The notes beneath the pieces were generated by a model. It saw only the letters and a program-made list of their open reading frames with translations. It did no database searches and was not told the DNA's origin. A DNA stretch of 7,935 bases from CAYQXJ01 sp964421565 (GTDB lineage Bacteria; Planctomycetota; Brocadiia; SM23-32), in assembly GCA_964421565.1 (NCBI GenBank), contig CAYQXJ010000034.1, positions 1-7,935 of the forward strand, read 5' to 3'. This document shows positions 1 through 7,013 of this stretch, one piece after another (within the stretch, counting starts at the first letter, position 1; the number at the start of each line of letters is the position of its first letter). The translations under genes and the position numbers were made by a program.

Positions 1-247
1 GGACCTCGTTGTGCAGGGCATCGAATCCGACTGGGCAACCACCAGGATAACTGGCATTTGCATGCGCCCAGCATCGGCGGACGCGCTCGCAGCCGCTCTG
101 GCCGAGACCGTGAGCGGGTTCTACTGGGAGGTAGGATCGGCTTCCAAGAAGGCAGAGAGGATCCTCAAGGACGGCGGCCCCTGGGCATTCGAGATACCGC
201 TCAGTGACGCCACGGAAACCGTGCCGGGCGGCAGGCGAGCGGAGTGA
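1..247 (+). CDS. PilN/GspL-like inner-membrane assembly protein, 3' end only
   Basis: Only the last 81 codons are present (reading from base 2, stop TGA at 245-247); the gene starts before the window. The visible part resembles the C-terminal domain of PilN/GspL fimbrial-assembly proteins. A short strand (WATTRITGICMRP) leads into an amphipathic helix (ADALAAALAETV), then a variable segment and a final strand (WAFEIPL). In known systems this periplasmic ferredoxin-like domain dimerises with PilO/GspM and helps connect the cytoplasmic ATPase/PilM to the secretin. The assignment rests mainly on position, 4 bases before a PilO/GspM-like gene in a T2SS/T4P operon, plus this fold pattern. There is no sharp sequence motif. 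The N-terminal cytoplasmic part and membrane helix cannot be seen, so PilN cannot be told from GspL here. Confidence 0.6.
   Translation, partial: DLVVQGIESDWATTRITGICMRPASADALAAALAETVSGFYWEVGSASKKAERILKDGGPWAFEIPLSDATETVPGGRRAE
241..244 (+). promoter_or_regulatory. Ribosome binding site deciding the PilO-like start
   Basis: GGAG sits 7 bases before the ATG at 252, inside the end of the upstream gene. It favours ATG 252 over the in-frame ATG at 204, which would overlap the upstream gene by 44 bases and put 16 extra, mostly polar residues ahead of the membrane helix. Confidence 0.6.
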
Positions 248-251
248 AACG

Positions 252-884
252 ATGAGATCAGAAGAACGCCGGAAGATGCTGATCATCCTGCTGCCGGCCG
301 CGTTGATCGTGGCGTTCTACGGATGGTTTGTGAACCGAGGTATGCAGGCTCAGTTGAGGTCCACAAAGACTGAACTCGCCTCGGCACAGCGGGAGACGCA
401 CGCCCCGGACGAAATCGCCCGAATCCGAGCTGAACTTGAGCGCCTGTCGCGCGAAAAGGAGCGCCTTGAGCGTGAAGTTGCCCAGCTCGAGGGTGGACTC
501 ACGGCACGTGACTGCGGCTCTCAGGACCGCCGCCCAGAGGGAACGCCGACCGCTCTGGGGGACGTACTGGCGCGACATAACGTGACATTGTTGGAGGAGA
601 GTCCCAGACAGCCAGGGCGCCTTCCACGATGGTTTCAGTCAATTCAGGCCGCGTGTGCGAGCCACGGACAGACGGGGGCCCCGAGAAACCTGCTCTCGGA
701 AGTCCGGTTGGAAGGTAACTACATGTCAATGCTGGACGTGCTGAAAGACCTCAGTGCGGTGCAGGCGGCCACAATTGTGATGGCCCTGAACATGAAGCGC
801 GCCGAGGGAGCGTCTTCGGGATTTCAGTGGACTCTCACGCTGCTTCCGGCCTCCTGGTTACACGGTGCTGGAGGTCAACCATGA
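252..884 (+). CDS. PilO/GspM-like inner-membrane alignment protein
   Basis: This 210-residue protein has the classic PilO/GspM plan. A short basic cytoplasmic N-terminus is followed by one membrane helix (about residues 9-27, MLIILLPAALIVAFYGWFV). A charged heptad-rich coiled coil follows (about 32-80, with runs such as ELERLSREKERLEREV), then a variable linker. The C-terminal alpha/beta domain spans about 147-205; its strand-helix start (LLSEVRLEGNYMSMLDVLKDL) is typical of the PilO/GspM ferredoxin-like fold. Members of the family dimerise with PilN/GspL in the periplasm and couple the inner-membrane motor to the PilP/GspC linker and secretin. Length and layout match the family (about 160-210 residues). 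The gene starts 4 bases after the PilN-like gene and its stop overlaps the ATPase start (ATGA). PilO and GspM are structural homologues and cannot be separated here; the paired PilN-like gene slightly favours PilO. Confidence 0.75.
   Translation: MRSEERRKMLIILLPAALIVAFYGWFVNRGMQAQLRSTKTELASAQRETHAPDEIARIRAELERLSREKERLEREVAQLEGGLTARDCGSQDRRPEGTPTALGDVLARHNVTLLEESPRQPGRLPRWFQSIQAACASHGQTGAPRNLLSEVRLEGNYMSMLDVLKDLSAVQAATIVMALNMKRAEGASSGFQWTLTLLPASWLHGAGGQP
870..873 (+). promoter_or_regulatory. Ribosome binding site deciding the ATPase start
   Basis: GGAG lies 7 bases upstream of the tandem ATG codons at 881 and 884. It supports ATG 881, which overlaps the preceding stop as ATGA. The alternative in-frame ATG at 827 lies deep inside the upstream gene and would add 18 unconserved residues. 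Confidence 0.6.
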
Positions 885-2713
885 TGACTGCGGAACCGCA
901 GGGGCGAGAGTCGGCCGGCGGCGGAAATGGTGCGGACATACACCAGCGACGCACAGTGCGTGCGTTCCCGACAGTTGAGTGCACTGTGCAAGTCGAGTAT
1001 GGCGACACGCACTTCCCGGCCACTTTGATTGACATTTCCCCATTGGGAGTGGGGCTGCGTAGCGATCATGCCGCCGACATCCAGCCGGGAGACGAGATCC
1101 GCCTGACAATGGAGACGAAGGGCACTTCCACGACCCGGCTCGGCCGGGCGGCATGGAGCATCCTGCGGAACGGCGGAGTGCAGTTCGGCGTCGCTTTCGA
1201 TGAGCCGTTGACTGATGAGAGCGGCCTGTTGCTGCTGGACATGGACCACGTGAAGGTCGATCCGGTTTGGGCGTTGCGCATCCCGGCCAGCCTGGCCGTC
1301 CGCAGGCGCGTGTTGCCCTTCGCAGTCCTCGACGGCAGGCTGTGCGTCGCTTGCGCCGACAGCGGGGACACGGCAGCTTTGCGGGCGGTGGAGCGCAGCG
1401 TGGAGATGCCTGTAAGCGCCGAGCCAGCAGAAGTGGAATCTCTATCGCGTGCCATTCAACGGGTCTTCGGCCGATCAGGGAACGATCGCGTCAGCGCCAC
1501 GGTTCAGACGACAGAGAGGGAGGGCGAGGCCACGCGCGGGCTCTATACTGAGGACGCCGTGCACCTGTGCGACGAGCTTTTGCACGCCGCCGTGCTCCGG
1601 CAGGCTTCTGATATCCACATCGAACCCGGCCGCGATGCCGTGCAGGTACGCTTACGAGTGGACGGCGCGCTGGAGCGCTACCGCCGCCTGGCCAGGGACA
1701 TGCACGCGGAGTTGACCAGCCGCTTCAAGATCCTGAGCGGGATGGACATCGCCGAACGGCGGGCCCCCCAGGACGGCCGCTTCACCTACGAGTTCCGACC
1801 TGAGGGTCAGGACATCGACATCCGCGTGGCGTCCCTGCCCACCAAGCACGGGGAGCGCATGACGCTGCGCCTTCTGGGTCTCCAGATCGAGGACCTGACG
1901 CTGGGCCGACTGGGGATGTCTGACACCCAGCTCACTATGGTGCGCCACTGCCTCGAGCACCCACACGGGTTGATGCTGCTCACCGGCCCAACCGGCAGCG
2001 GCAAGACCACCACTCTGTATGCCGCAATACGTGAGCTAATCCGAGAGAAGGAGCTTAATGTCGTCACTGTAGAAGACCCAATTGAGTACGACATCCCGGG
2101 TGTTGCACAGGTCGAGGTGGACGCGGCCGATAAAGTCAGTTTTGGCAAAGCTCTCCGCAGCCTGCTTCGTCACGATCCGGATGTCGTGATGATCGGGGAA
2201 ATGCGTGACCGGGACAGTGCCGACATAGCGGTAAAGGCCTCGCTGACCGGCCATCTGGTGCTGAGCACCCTTCACACGAATTCGGCGGTTAGCGTGATCA
2301 CCCGGCTTTGCGACATGGGCGTCGAACGCTACCTGATCGCCGCTACGCTGCGTCTGGCCGTTGCACAGCGACTTGTTCGCCGCCTGTGCAGCCGCTGCAG
2401 GCGTCCTGCTCTGTTGGCTGAGTCTGACGCCGAAGCTCTGGGCAGGCCGGAGGCCGTCGGCGCGCGCGTGTTCGAGCCCGTCGGTTGCCAGTACTGCGCC
2501 GGCCGAGGGTACGCGGGGCGCGCGGGGCTGTTTGAGATGATTCACCTCGAACGGCCATGGTCCGAGGCCGTCTCCGATGGAGCTGAAGAAAGCGACCTGA
2601 TCGACCTGATGCGCGAGAAGAACGTTCCCACGCTGCTGGATGACGCCGTGGATAAGCTCAGAGCGGGTACGACGTCAGTAGCGGAAGCACTGGCAGCCGT
2701 CTCCGCCTGGTGA
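881..2713 (+). CDS. gspE: PilZ-domain-fused GspE/PilB secretion/pilus assembly ATPase
   Basis: A 610-residue hexameric motor ATPase that should power (pseudo)pilus assembly from the cytoplasmic face of the inner membrane. Domains in order: a PilZ domain (about 22-110) with both parts of the c-di-GMP signature, RxxxR at 23-27 (RRTVR) and DxSxxG at 51-56 (DISPLG); a truncated T2SSE_N/MshEN-like segment (about 127-197, with RRRVLPFAVLDGRLCVA); the N2-type domain (about 221-330, with SDIHIEP and RVDG); and the C-terminal ATPase. Visible motifs are Walker A GPTGSGKT at 369-376, the Asp box VVTVEDPIEY at 394-403, Walker B with catalytic glutamate (VVMIGE, E440), and the His box GHLVLSTLHTN at 457-467. 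A tetracysteine zinc site (C503/C506, C536/C539) is of the type found in GspE, PilB and MshE. The GRAGLFE C-terminal signature is also present. All catalytic parts look intact. The PilZ fusion is unusual: family members normally begin with one or two MshEN domains. The ATPase call is secure; regulation by c-di-GMP is inferred. Confidence 0.96.
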   Translation: MMTAEPQGRESAGGGNGADIHQRRTVRAFPTVECTVQVEYGDTHFPATLIDISPLGVGLRSDHAADIQPGDEIRLTMETKGTSTTRLGRAAWSILRNGGVQFGVAFDEPLTDESGLLLLDMDHVKVDPVWALRIPASLAVRRRVLPFAVLDGRLCVACADSGDTAALRAVERSVEMPVSAEPAEVESLSRAIQRVFGRSGNDRVSATVQTTEREGEATRGLYTEDAVHLCDELLHAAVLRQASDIHIEPGRDAVQVRLRVDGALERYRRLARDMHAELTSRFKILSGMDIAERRAPQDGRFTYEFRPEGQDIDIRVASLPTKHGERMTLRLLGLQIEDLTLGRLGMSDTQLTMVRHCLEHPHGLMLLTGPTGSGKTTTLYAAIRELIREKELNVVTVEDPIEYDIPGVAQVEVDAADKVSFGKALRSLLRHDPDVVMIGEMRDRDSADIAVKASLTGHLVLSTLHTNSAVSVITRLCDMGVERYLIAATLRLAVAQRLVRRLCSRCRRPALLAESDAEALGRPEAVGARVFEPVGCQYCAGRGYAGRAGLFEMIHLERPWSEAVSDGAEESDLIDLMREKNVPTLLDDAVDKLRAGTTSVAEALAAVSAW

Positions 2714-2739
2714 GAGAGCCACTTCGCTAAGGAACTTGA

Positions 2740-3966
2740 ATGCCGACGTTTGCTTTCACAGCAAGGGATTCCTCGGGCACTGCCCGGCGTGGAACCACGG
2801 AGGGGGTTTCCCTCAACGCCGTTGTTGAGGATTTGCGACGGCGAGACCTCCTGGTGCTGGACGTACGCCCTGTGCGGGAGCGAACGGCCCTTGATCTGAG
2901 TGTGCTGCGGCGGATGAACCCTTTGAGATGGCTCCCGCCGCGATCTCTCGACATCGAACTGAGCCTTCAGCAGATGGCGGTCATGTTCCGCAGCGGACTG
3001 CCCCTCCTCTCGGCAATCCGTCAGGTCGCCGCCCAATGCCGCCGTGCACGCCTTGCGAGCGTCTGGCGGAACGTGGGCGAACGGATCGAGGAGGGGGCCA
3101 GCATGGCGGAAGCGTTGAGGGAGCATCGGTGTTTTGGAGACCTGGTCATTCACCTTGTGCGTGTCGGCGAGGAAACTGGCAACCTGGACGTTGTGCTCAC
3201 GCGCGCTGCGGAAGTAATGGAGGCCCGCAGGCGACTGCGCACTGACCTGATAACTGCGCTCATGTACCCGGCGATCGTGGTCGTCATGGCGCTGGGCGTT
3301 GCCGGGTTCATGGTTGGTTTCGTCATGCCTCAGTTCCAGACCTTTTTGGCCGCGACAGGGAAAAGGCTCCCCGCGATGGCCCAGATGCTTTTGGACGTCT
3401 CCTCGGCCGTCCAAAGCTACTGGCTCCCCGCGTGCATTGGTATTGTCGCCCTGCTCCTGGCCCTTACGGCGACATATTTGTGGCCGCCGGGGCGGCTTCT
3501 GATTGACAGGTTGATTCTGCATGTTCCCGTGATCGGCCCGTTATTCAGGCTTTCGGGCACAGAGATGTTCGCGCGTGGCCTTAGTATCCTGGTCAGCAGC
3601 GGCGTGCAACTGATCTCGGGGTTGGAGACCGTCGAGGGCCTGATGAGGAACCGCTTTCTTGCGATGCGCACGGCCATTGCACGCCAGCACGTTGCTCAGG
3701 GCGAGCCGCTCGCGGAATCGCTGACGGAGGGCGGGGGGTTCGTGCCGCTGCTGGGGAGCATGATTGCGATCGGCGAGGCATCCGGCACGCTCGACAATGC
3801 ACTCGAGGAAACGGCTCGGTTCACAGAGGCCCAGCTCCAGAGCATGATCCGTCGCTTTAGCGCCATCGTGGAGCCCGTCATCATCGTCGTCGTCGGTGGA
3901 ATAGTGGGATTCGTTTACATTTCCTTTTTCCTGGCCCTGTTTGCAGCTTACGGAGCATTCAAGTGA
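2740..3966 (+). CDS. gspF: GspF/PilC-type inner-membrane platform protein
   Basis: This 408-residue protein has the normal family length. The N-terminus (MPTFAFTARDSSGTARRGTT) is the typical GspF/PilC opening. Two T2SSF helical-bundle domains follow: the first at about 68-170, with MFRSGLPLLSAI, EGASMAEAL and RVGEETGNLDVVL; the second at about 270-375, with the equivalent repeats FARGLSILVSSGV, EGEPLAES-like and AIGEASGTLDNAL. Three membrane helices are seen at about 172-195, 228-249 and 379-403. In the family this protein sits under the growing (pseudo)pilus and passes ATPase motion to pilin extraction. It starts 26 bases after the ATPase stop, with AAGGAA (2729-2734) as ribosome binding site, and its stop overlaps the next start. 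PilC and GspF are not separable by sequence alone. Confidence in the family is very high. Confidence 0.96.
   Translation: MPTFAFTARDSSGTARRGTTEGVSLNAVVEDLRRRDLLVLDVRPVRERTALDLSVLRRMNPLRWLPPRSLDIELSLQQMAVMFRSGLPLLSAIRQVAAQCRRARLASVWRNVGERIEEGASMAEALREHRCFGDLVIHLVRVGEETGNLDVVLTRAAEVMEARRRLRTDLITALMYPAIVVVMALGVAGFMVGFVMPQFQTFLAATGKRLPAMAQMLLDVSSAVQSYWLPACIGIVALLLALTATYLWPPGRLLIDRLILHVPVIGPLFRLSGTEMFARGLSILVSSGVQLISGLETVEGLMRNRFLAMRTAIARQHVAQGEPLAESLTEGGGFVPLLGSMIAIGEASGTLDNALEETARFTEAQLQSMIRRFSAIVEPVIIVVVGGIVGFVYISFFLALFAAYGAFK
3952..3955 (+). promoter_or_regulatory. Ribosome binding site supporting a GTG start
   Basis: GGAG lies 7 bases before GTG 3963, inside the end of the platform gene. GTG 3963 overlaps the upstream stop (GTGA) and keeps the basic residues KLRK before the hydrophobic stretch. 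An in-frame ATG at 3990 would remove that basic region. Confidence 0.5.
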
Positions 3967-4397
3967 AACTGAGAAAGCCATATCGCGTCATGCTGCTGGC
4001 CGCGTCATGTGTTCTCATAGCTCTCGCCGGCGGTCCGCCCGCGCGAGCCGAGGATGCCTCCCGTGAACTCGCCGCCGAGCAGCCTGCAGCCTTGAGAGAC
4101 CCCACGCAACCCACGCCGCAGATACTCGATATCCTTCGCGGCTCGGCCGGACCCGACCTGCGTCGAGAAGCGCTCAGGCATGTTCCACGGATCGAAATCA
4201 AGGCCAGGATCATTGCGGCGCAGCGCCCCCCGCTGGCCATGTTGTCCGTCGGCGGGGAAAACCACGTAGCCTCGCAGGGCGACATGTTGACCTGGTCCGG
4301 CAAGGACGGGGTCTTGAGAATGCGCGTCATGGAGATCACAGCCGATGAAGTTGTCATCAACATTGAGTCACTCAATCAAACAGTTGTTGTCCAGTAG
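3963..4397 (+). CDS. PilP/GspC-like periplasmic linker protein
   Basis: A small 144-residue exported protein. It begins with a basic n-region (KLRKPYR), a hydrophobic core at about 9-24 and a likely signal-peptidase I site after ARA (residue 29). A proline-rich stretch with RDPTQPTPQIL (45-55) recalls the RDPF-type linker of PilP. The C-terminal region (about 76-144) is all predicted strands (IEIKARIIAAQ, LAMLSVGGENHVASQGDML, LRMRVMEITADEVVI). It matches the beta-sandwich homology region shared by PilP and GspC, which binds secretin N-domains. It lies between platform and secretin genes, as expected for such a linker. PilP is normally a lipoprotein and GspC normally keeps a transmembrane anchor and often adds a PDZ or coiled coil; this protein has no good lipobox (C16 is preceded by AAS and followed by a hydrophobic run) and no extra domain. 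Whether the N-terminus is cleaved or stays as an anchor cannot be decided. Confidence 0.65.
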   Translation: MKLRKPYRVMLLAASCVLIALAGGPPARAEDASRELAAEQPAALRDPTQPTPQILDILRGSAGPDLRREALRHVPRIEIKARIIAAQRPPLAMLSVGGENHVASQGDMLTWSGKDGVLRMRVMEITADEVVINIESLNQTVVVQ

Positions 4398-6318
4398 TCC
4401 AGGTGATATCCGGGCTGGCGGTCGGGTACGCAAAGGCATCGCCTCGACTTCTGCCTGTGGAATGGCTGCTGTCCTGGCTATCGGGCTTGCCTTTTGTACC
4501 TGCCATGCAGGGGCGGCTGAGCCCGCAGGATCAGTCGGACCCACGGACAAACTCGAACTGGTGGAGTTCCGGGACGTGGCGCTCGGGGACGCCCTACGCC
4601 TTCTGTCTCGACAGAGCGGCTTACAGGTGGTTCCTTCCGCTGAAGCCGCCAAGGTAAACGTCTCCCTCTATCTGCGCGACGTGGAGCCCCTGACGGCCCT
4701 GGAGTCCCTGTGCAACGCCCATGGACTGTGGTTCCGTCAGCATCCCGAAACCGGAATCACTTTTATCCGCACCACCCGAGAATACGAGCGCGACCTGGAG
4801 ACCTTCCGGGATGAAGGGACCCAGGTGTTCACGCTCCTCTACCCGAACGCACTGGATGTGGCAGTCGCCATAAGGGACCTGTTCGGAGAACGCGTGGAGC
4901 TGAGCTTCGGTGCCGACGAGGAGCAGGTCTTCGAGGAGTTGCGCGAGCGCCTCGACCGCTTTGACCTTTTCGATCAGCGCAGTCAGGGGCTCGGGTTGTT
5001 CGAAGGTGGCTTGGGCGGGACGCAGCCGGGAAGCAGCTTGAACCGGTCTACGGGCGAACGCACGACGCGCGTGGCCCGTCGGCGCGACGACCTGCTGGCC
5101 CGATCACGCAGGTCCTCCGCTCGCAACGGCGACTCGAGCCGGGTGCAACTGACTGCCGAACAGATCCAAGCTATCGAGGCAGCCGTCCAAGGTGCAGACG
5201 AACTGCCTCCAATCTTGGCCGAACGCTTCAGCGGCAGCCGCACGAGCATCTTCGTGACCGTCATCCGCCGTCACAACAAAATCATTGTACGCACCAGCGA
5301 TCAGCAGACAATGGCCCAGGTCCGAGAGTTGATCGAGAAACTTGATGTTGCGACGGCGCTGGTGCTGCTCGAGGTCAAGGTGATGACGGTGGACCTCGGA
5401 GACCAATTCGACTCAGTCTTCGACTTTCAGTTCAAGGGAGGGGATTTCTCGGGCGCATTCACGACGGGAGACATCCAGGGCCCTGCGACTCCGGGTAGCC
5501 TCTCGCTCGGGGGAACCGGGCTGAACACGGGGAACCTGATCTTCCAGTTCGTGGGCGACAACCTGCGCGCAAGGATGCAGCTTCTGGAGCAAGAAGGACG
5601 CATCACCACCATGGCGACGCCGATGCTCCTCACCGCAAACAACGAAGTCAGCCGGATCTTCGTCGGCGAGGAGCGCCCGCTGAACCGCAGCTTCACCGGC
5701 CCCCAGACCCTCGTGGGAGGCGATGTCCAGACCACGACGCCGGGCAGCACCGCAATCGAGTTCCGGCCCGTCGGCACGACGCTCCTGGTCACGCCCAACA
5801 TCAACGCCGATCGCACCGTGACTCTGCGACTGCTGCAGGAGACGTCTGCCGTCAGCCCCAACCCCGCCCCCGTTCTCGTCCCCACCGACACGGGCTTCGA
5901 AGAGCGCGAAGTCGACATCGTCCAGACACGCACAGTCAGTGGTACCATCGTCGCTAAGGATGGCCTGGCTGTTGCCATCGGGGGGCTGATCGAAGAAACG
6001 GTGCGCGACGACCGGAAGCAAGTCCCCATCCTGGGGAGAATCCCGATCGTCGGGTTCTTCTTCAGGAGACAGGAGAGCGATAGGTTGCGGCAAGAGCTGG
6101 TGATCGTGATCAGGCCCTATGTCCTGAGCACCCCGAGCGAAGCCGAAGATGCAAGTCGCCGATTGCTTCGGGAGTTGAGCCTCCACCCGAACGTACCCGA
6201 GGCGCGAGGAACCATGGAGACCTTCGAGCCGGAAGAGGTCATTCGTGCTGAACCTCGTAAACACGAGTTGCGGAGCATTTTTGAGTTCCACAGCCTGGAA
6301 TGGGGCGAAGAACCATGA
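4345..6318 (+). CDS. gspD: Outer-membrane secretin (GspD/PilQ family)
   Basis: From ATG 4345 this is a 657-residue secretin, the gated outer-membrane pore of the machine. A signal peptide core lies at about 40-54 with cleavage near AGA/A (57). An STN/N0-like domain follows at about 69-150 (KLELVEFRDVALGDALRLL). An N1/NolW-type domain starts at about 159 (TQVFTLLYPNALDVAVAI) and resumes at about 302-334 (IFVTVIRRHNKIIVRT). It is split by roughly 110 residues that are rich in Arg, Ser and Gly. The secretin core (about 338-595) carries VLLEVKVMTVDLGDQFDS, a RITTMATPMLLTANN segment, FRPVGTTLLVTPNIN, VPILGRIPIVGFFF (560-573) and ELVIVIRPYVL. A tail of about 60 charged residues (596-657) may act as an S-domain for pilotin binding. 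The start is uncertain: 4345 (GGAG 10 bases upstream) overlaps the preceding gene by 53 bases and gives an unusually long n-region of 39 residues. ATG 4462 gives a short signal peptide with no basic residues. The family is certain; GspD versus PilQ is not. Confidence 0.94.
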   Translation: MKLSSTLSHSIKQLLSSSPGDIRAGGRVRKGIASTSACGMAAVLAIGLAFCTCHAGAAEPAGSVGPTDKLELVEFRDVALGDALRLLSRQSGLQVVPSAEAAKVNVSLYLRDVEPLTALESLCNAHGLWFRQHPETGITFIRTTREYERDLETFRDEGTQVFTLLYPNALDVAVAIRDLFGERVELSFGADEEQVFEELRERLDRFDLFDQRSQGLGLFEGGLGGTQPGSSLNRSTGERTTRVARRRDDLLARSRRSSARNGDSSRVQLTAEQIQAIEAAVQGADELPPILAERFSGSRTSIFVTVIRRHNKIIVRTSDQQTMAQVRELIEKLDVATALVLLEVKVMTVDLGDQFDSVFDFQFKGGDFSGAFTTGDIQGPATPGSLSLGGTGLNTGNLIFQFVGDNLRARMQLLEQEGRITTMATPMLLTANNEVSRIFVGEERPLNRSFTGPQTLVGGDVQTTTPGSTAIEFRPVGTTLLVTPNINADRTVTLRLLQETSAVSPNPAPVLVPTDTGFEEREVDIVQTRTVSGTIVAKDGLAVAIGGLIEETVRDDRKQVPILGRIPIVGFFFRRQESDRLRQELVIVIRPYVLSTPSEAEDASRRLLRELSLHPNVPEARGTMETFEPEEVIRAEPRKHELRSIFEFHSLEWGEEP

Positions 6319-6947
6319 GTCTGACCAGGCGCCTTCTTTGCCCGGCTACGGCCGTCGCTCTTGCACTGCTCTGCGGGTGCGCCACGACTGGCACACCGGG
6401 AAACGATGCAAAGCTGAGTAGTCCATCCGCCCGTTCCGGAGTCAGAGTGGAGGCTGAAGGAAGCGTGCTAAGGGGTGCCGATGCACCTGGCTCTCGGACT
6501 GCGCTGCTTCTGCACCGAGCAAAGCATCTCACTCAATCGGGCGATCTGCAGGAGGCGTCGCGCCTGTTGTCACTGTTGCCGCAAGAGCCTGCCGGGCCGG
6601 ACAATCTGCGCGCACGTGCCATGCTCGGCGTGGTCCGAGCAAAACAGGGAAGGCTGAAAGAAGCGCAGGACCTCCTGTCGGAAGTCGTAACCGACCCGGC
6701 TGCAGAGGACTGGCCGGGCCGGGCCGACGCATTAGCGGACCTGGGCCTGGCCCACCTTCTGGCGGGCCATGAAACCGAAGGGCTCCGCTGCCTGCGTAGC
6801 GCGCACCGTGCGTTCACGGTCGCCGGCAATGGGAGTCAGGCAGCACGCTGCAAGAGGAACGAGATCCGCTACCTCAAGTCAGCCACCGACAGCGCCGCGC
6901 CGCTGCCTGCGACTGAACTCAGAGGCCATCAGCATATTGCCCAATAG
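6315..6947 (+). CDS. TPR lipoprotein, candidate secretin pilotin
   Basis: A 210-residue protein starting at ATG 6315, which overlaps the secretin stop as ATGA; an in-frame ATG at 6300 would add only GRRT. The N-terminus is a lipoprotein signal: MSLTRR, a hydrophobic core, then the lipobox LCGC (19-22) with C22 as the likely lipidated residue. Ala at +2 would favour outer-membrane sorting by the E. coli rule. A low-complexity linker runs to about residue 60. Three TPR-like helical pairs follow at about 62-90, 99-127 (RAMLGVVRAKQGRLKEAQ, ending in P128, a near-canonical TPR) and 137-168 (ADALADLGLAHLLAGHETEG). The tail is polar. TPR lipoproteins of the PilF/PilW type act as pilotins for type IV pilus secretins, and TadD is a TPR lipoprotein of Tad systems. 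Position next to the secretin makes a pilotin role plausible, but that is inference. It could equally be a general assembly or peptidoglycan-side factor. Confidence 0.75.
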   Translation: MSLTRRLLCPATAVALALLCGCATTGTPGNDAKLSSPSARSGVRVEAEGSVLRGADAPGSRTALLLHRAKHLTQSGDLQEASRLLSLLPQEPAGPDNLRARAMLGVVRAKQGRLKEAQDLLSEVVTDPAAEDWPGRADALADLGLAHLLAGHETEGLRCLRSAHRAFTVAGNGSQAARCKRNEIRYLKSATDSAAPLPATELRGHQHIAQ

Positions 6948-6979
6948 GCGAGCCCCCACAGCAGTTGGGCCTCAGCCTA
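6945..6979 (+). terminator. Possible hairpin at the end of the secretion operon
   Basis: Bases 6945-6955 can pair with 6967-6979 (TAGGC/GCCTA, GAG/CTC, CCC/GGG) with two single-base bulges and an 11-base loop. It overlaps the TPR gene stop codon. No T-run follows, so it is not a standard intrinsic terminator. It might slow polymerase or protect the 3' end of the transcript, or may be chance in GC-rich DNA. Confidence 0.25.
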
Positions 6980-7013
6980 CCGAGAGCGGCCTGTTCTGCA
7001 ATACGGTTGCAGC

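Noticed and set aside
204..251. Upstream start for the PilO-like protein
   Set aside because: It would overlap the upstream gene by 44 bases and lacks support; GGAG with correct spacing precedes ATG 252.
2542..3522. Long open frame of 326 codons on the minus strand
   Set aside because: It lies fully antisense to the ATPase end and the platform gene, both with clear family motifs. Its translation is rich in His, Arg, Gln and Pro with no domain pattern, typical of antisense frames in GC-rich genes.
5413..6291. Open frame of 292 codons on the minus strand
   Set aside because: Antisense to the conserved secretin core; composition (many Asp, Gly, Arg, Gln, His) and lack of motifs indicate a codon-bias shadow.
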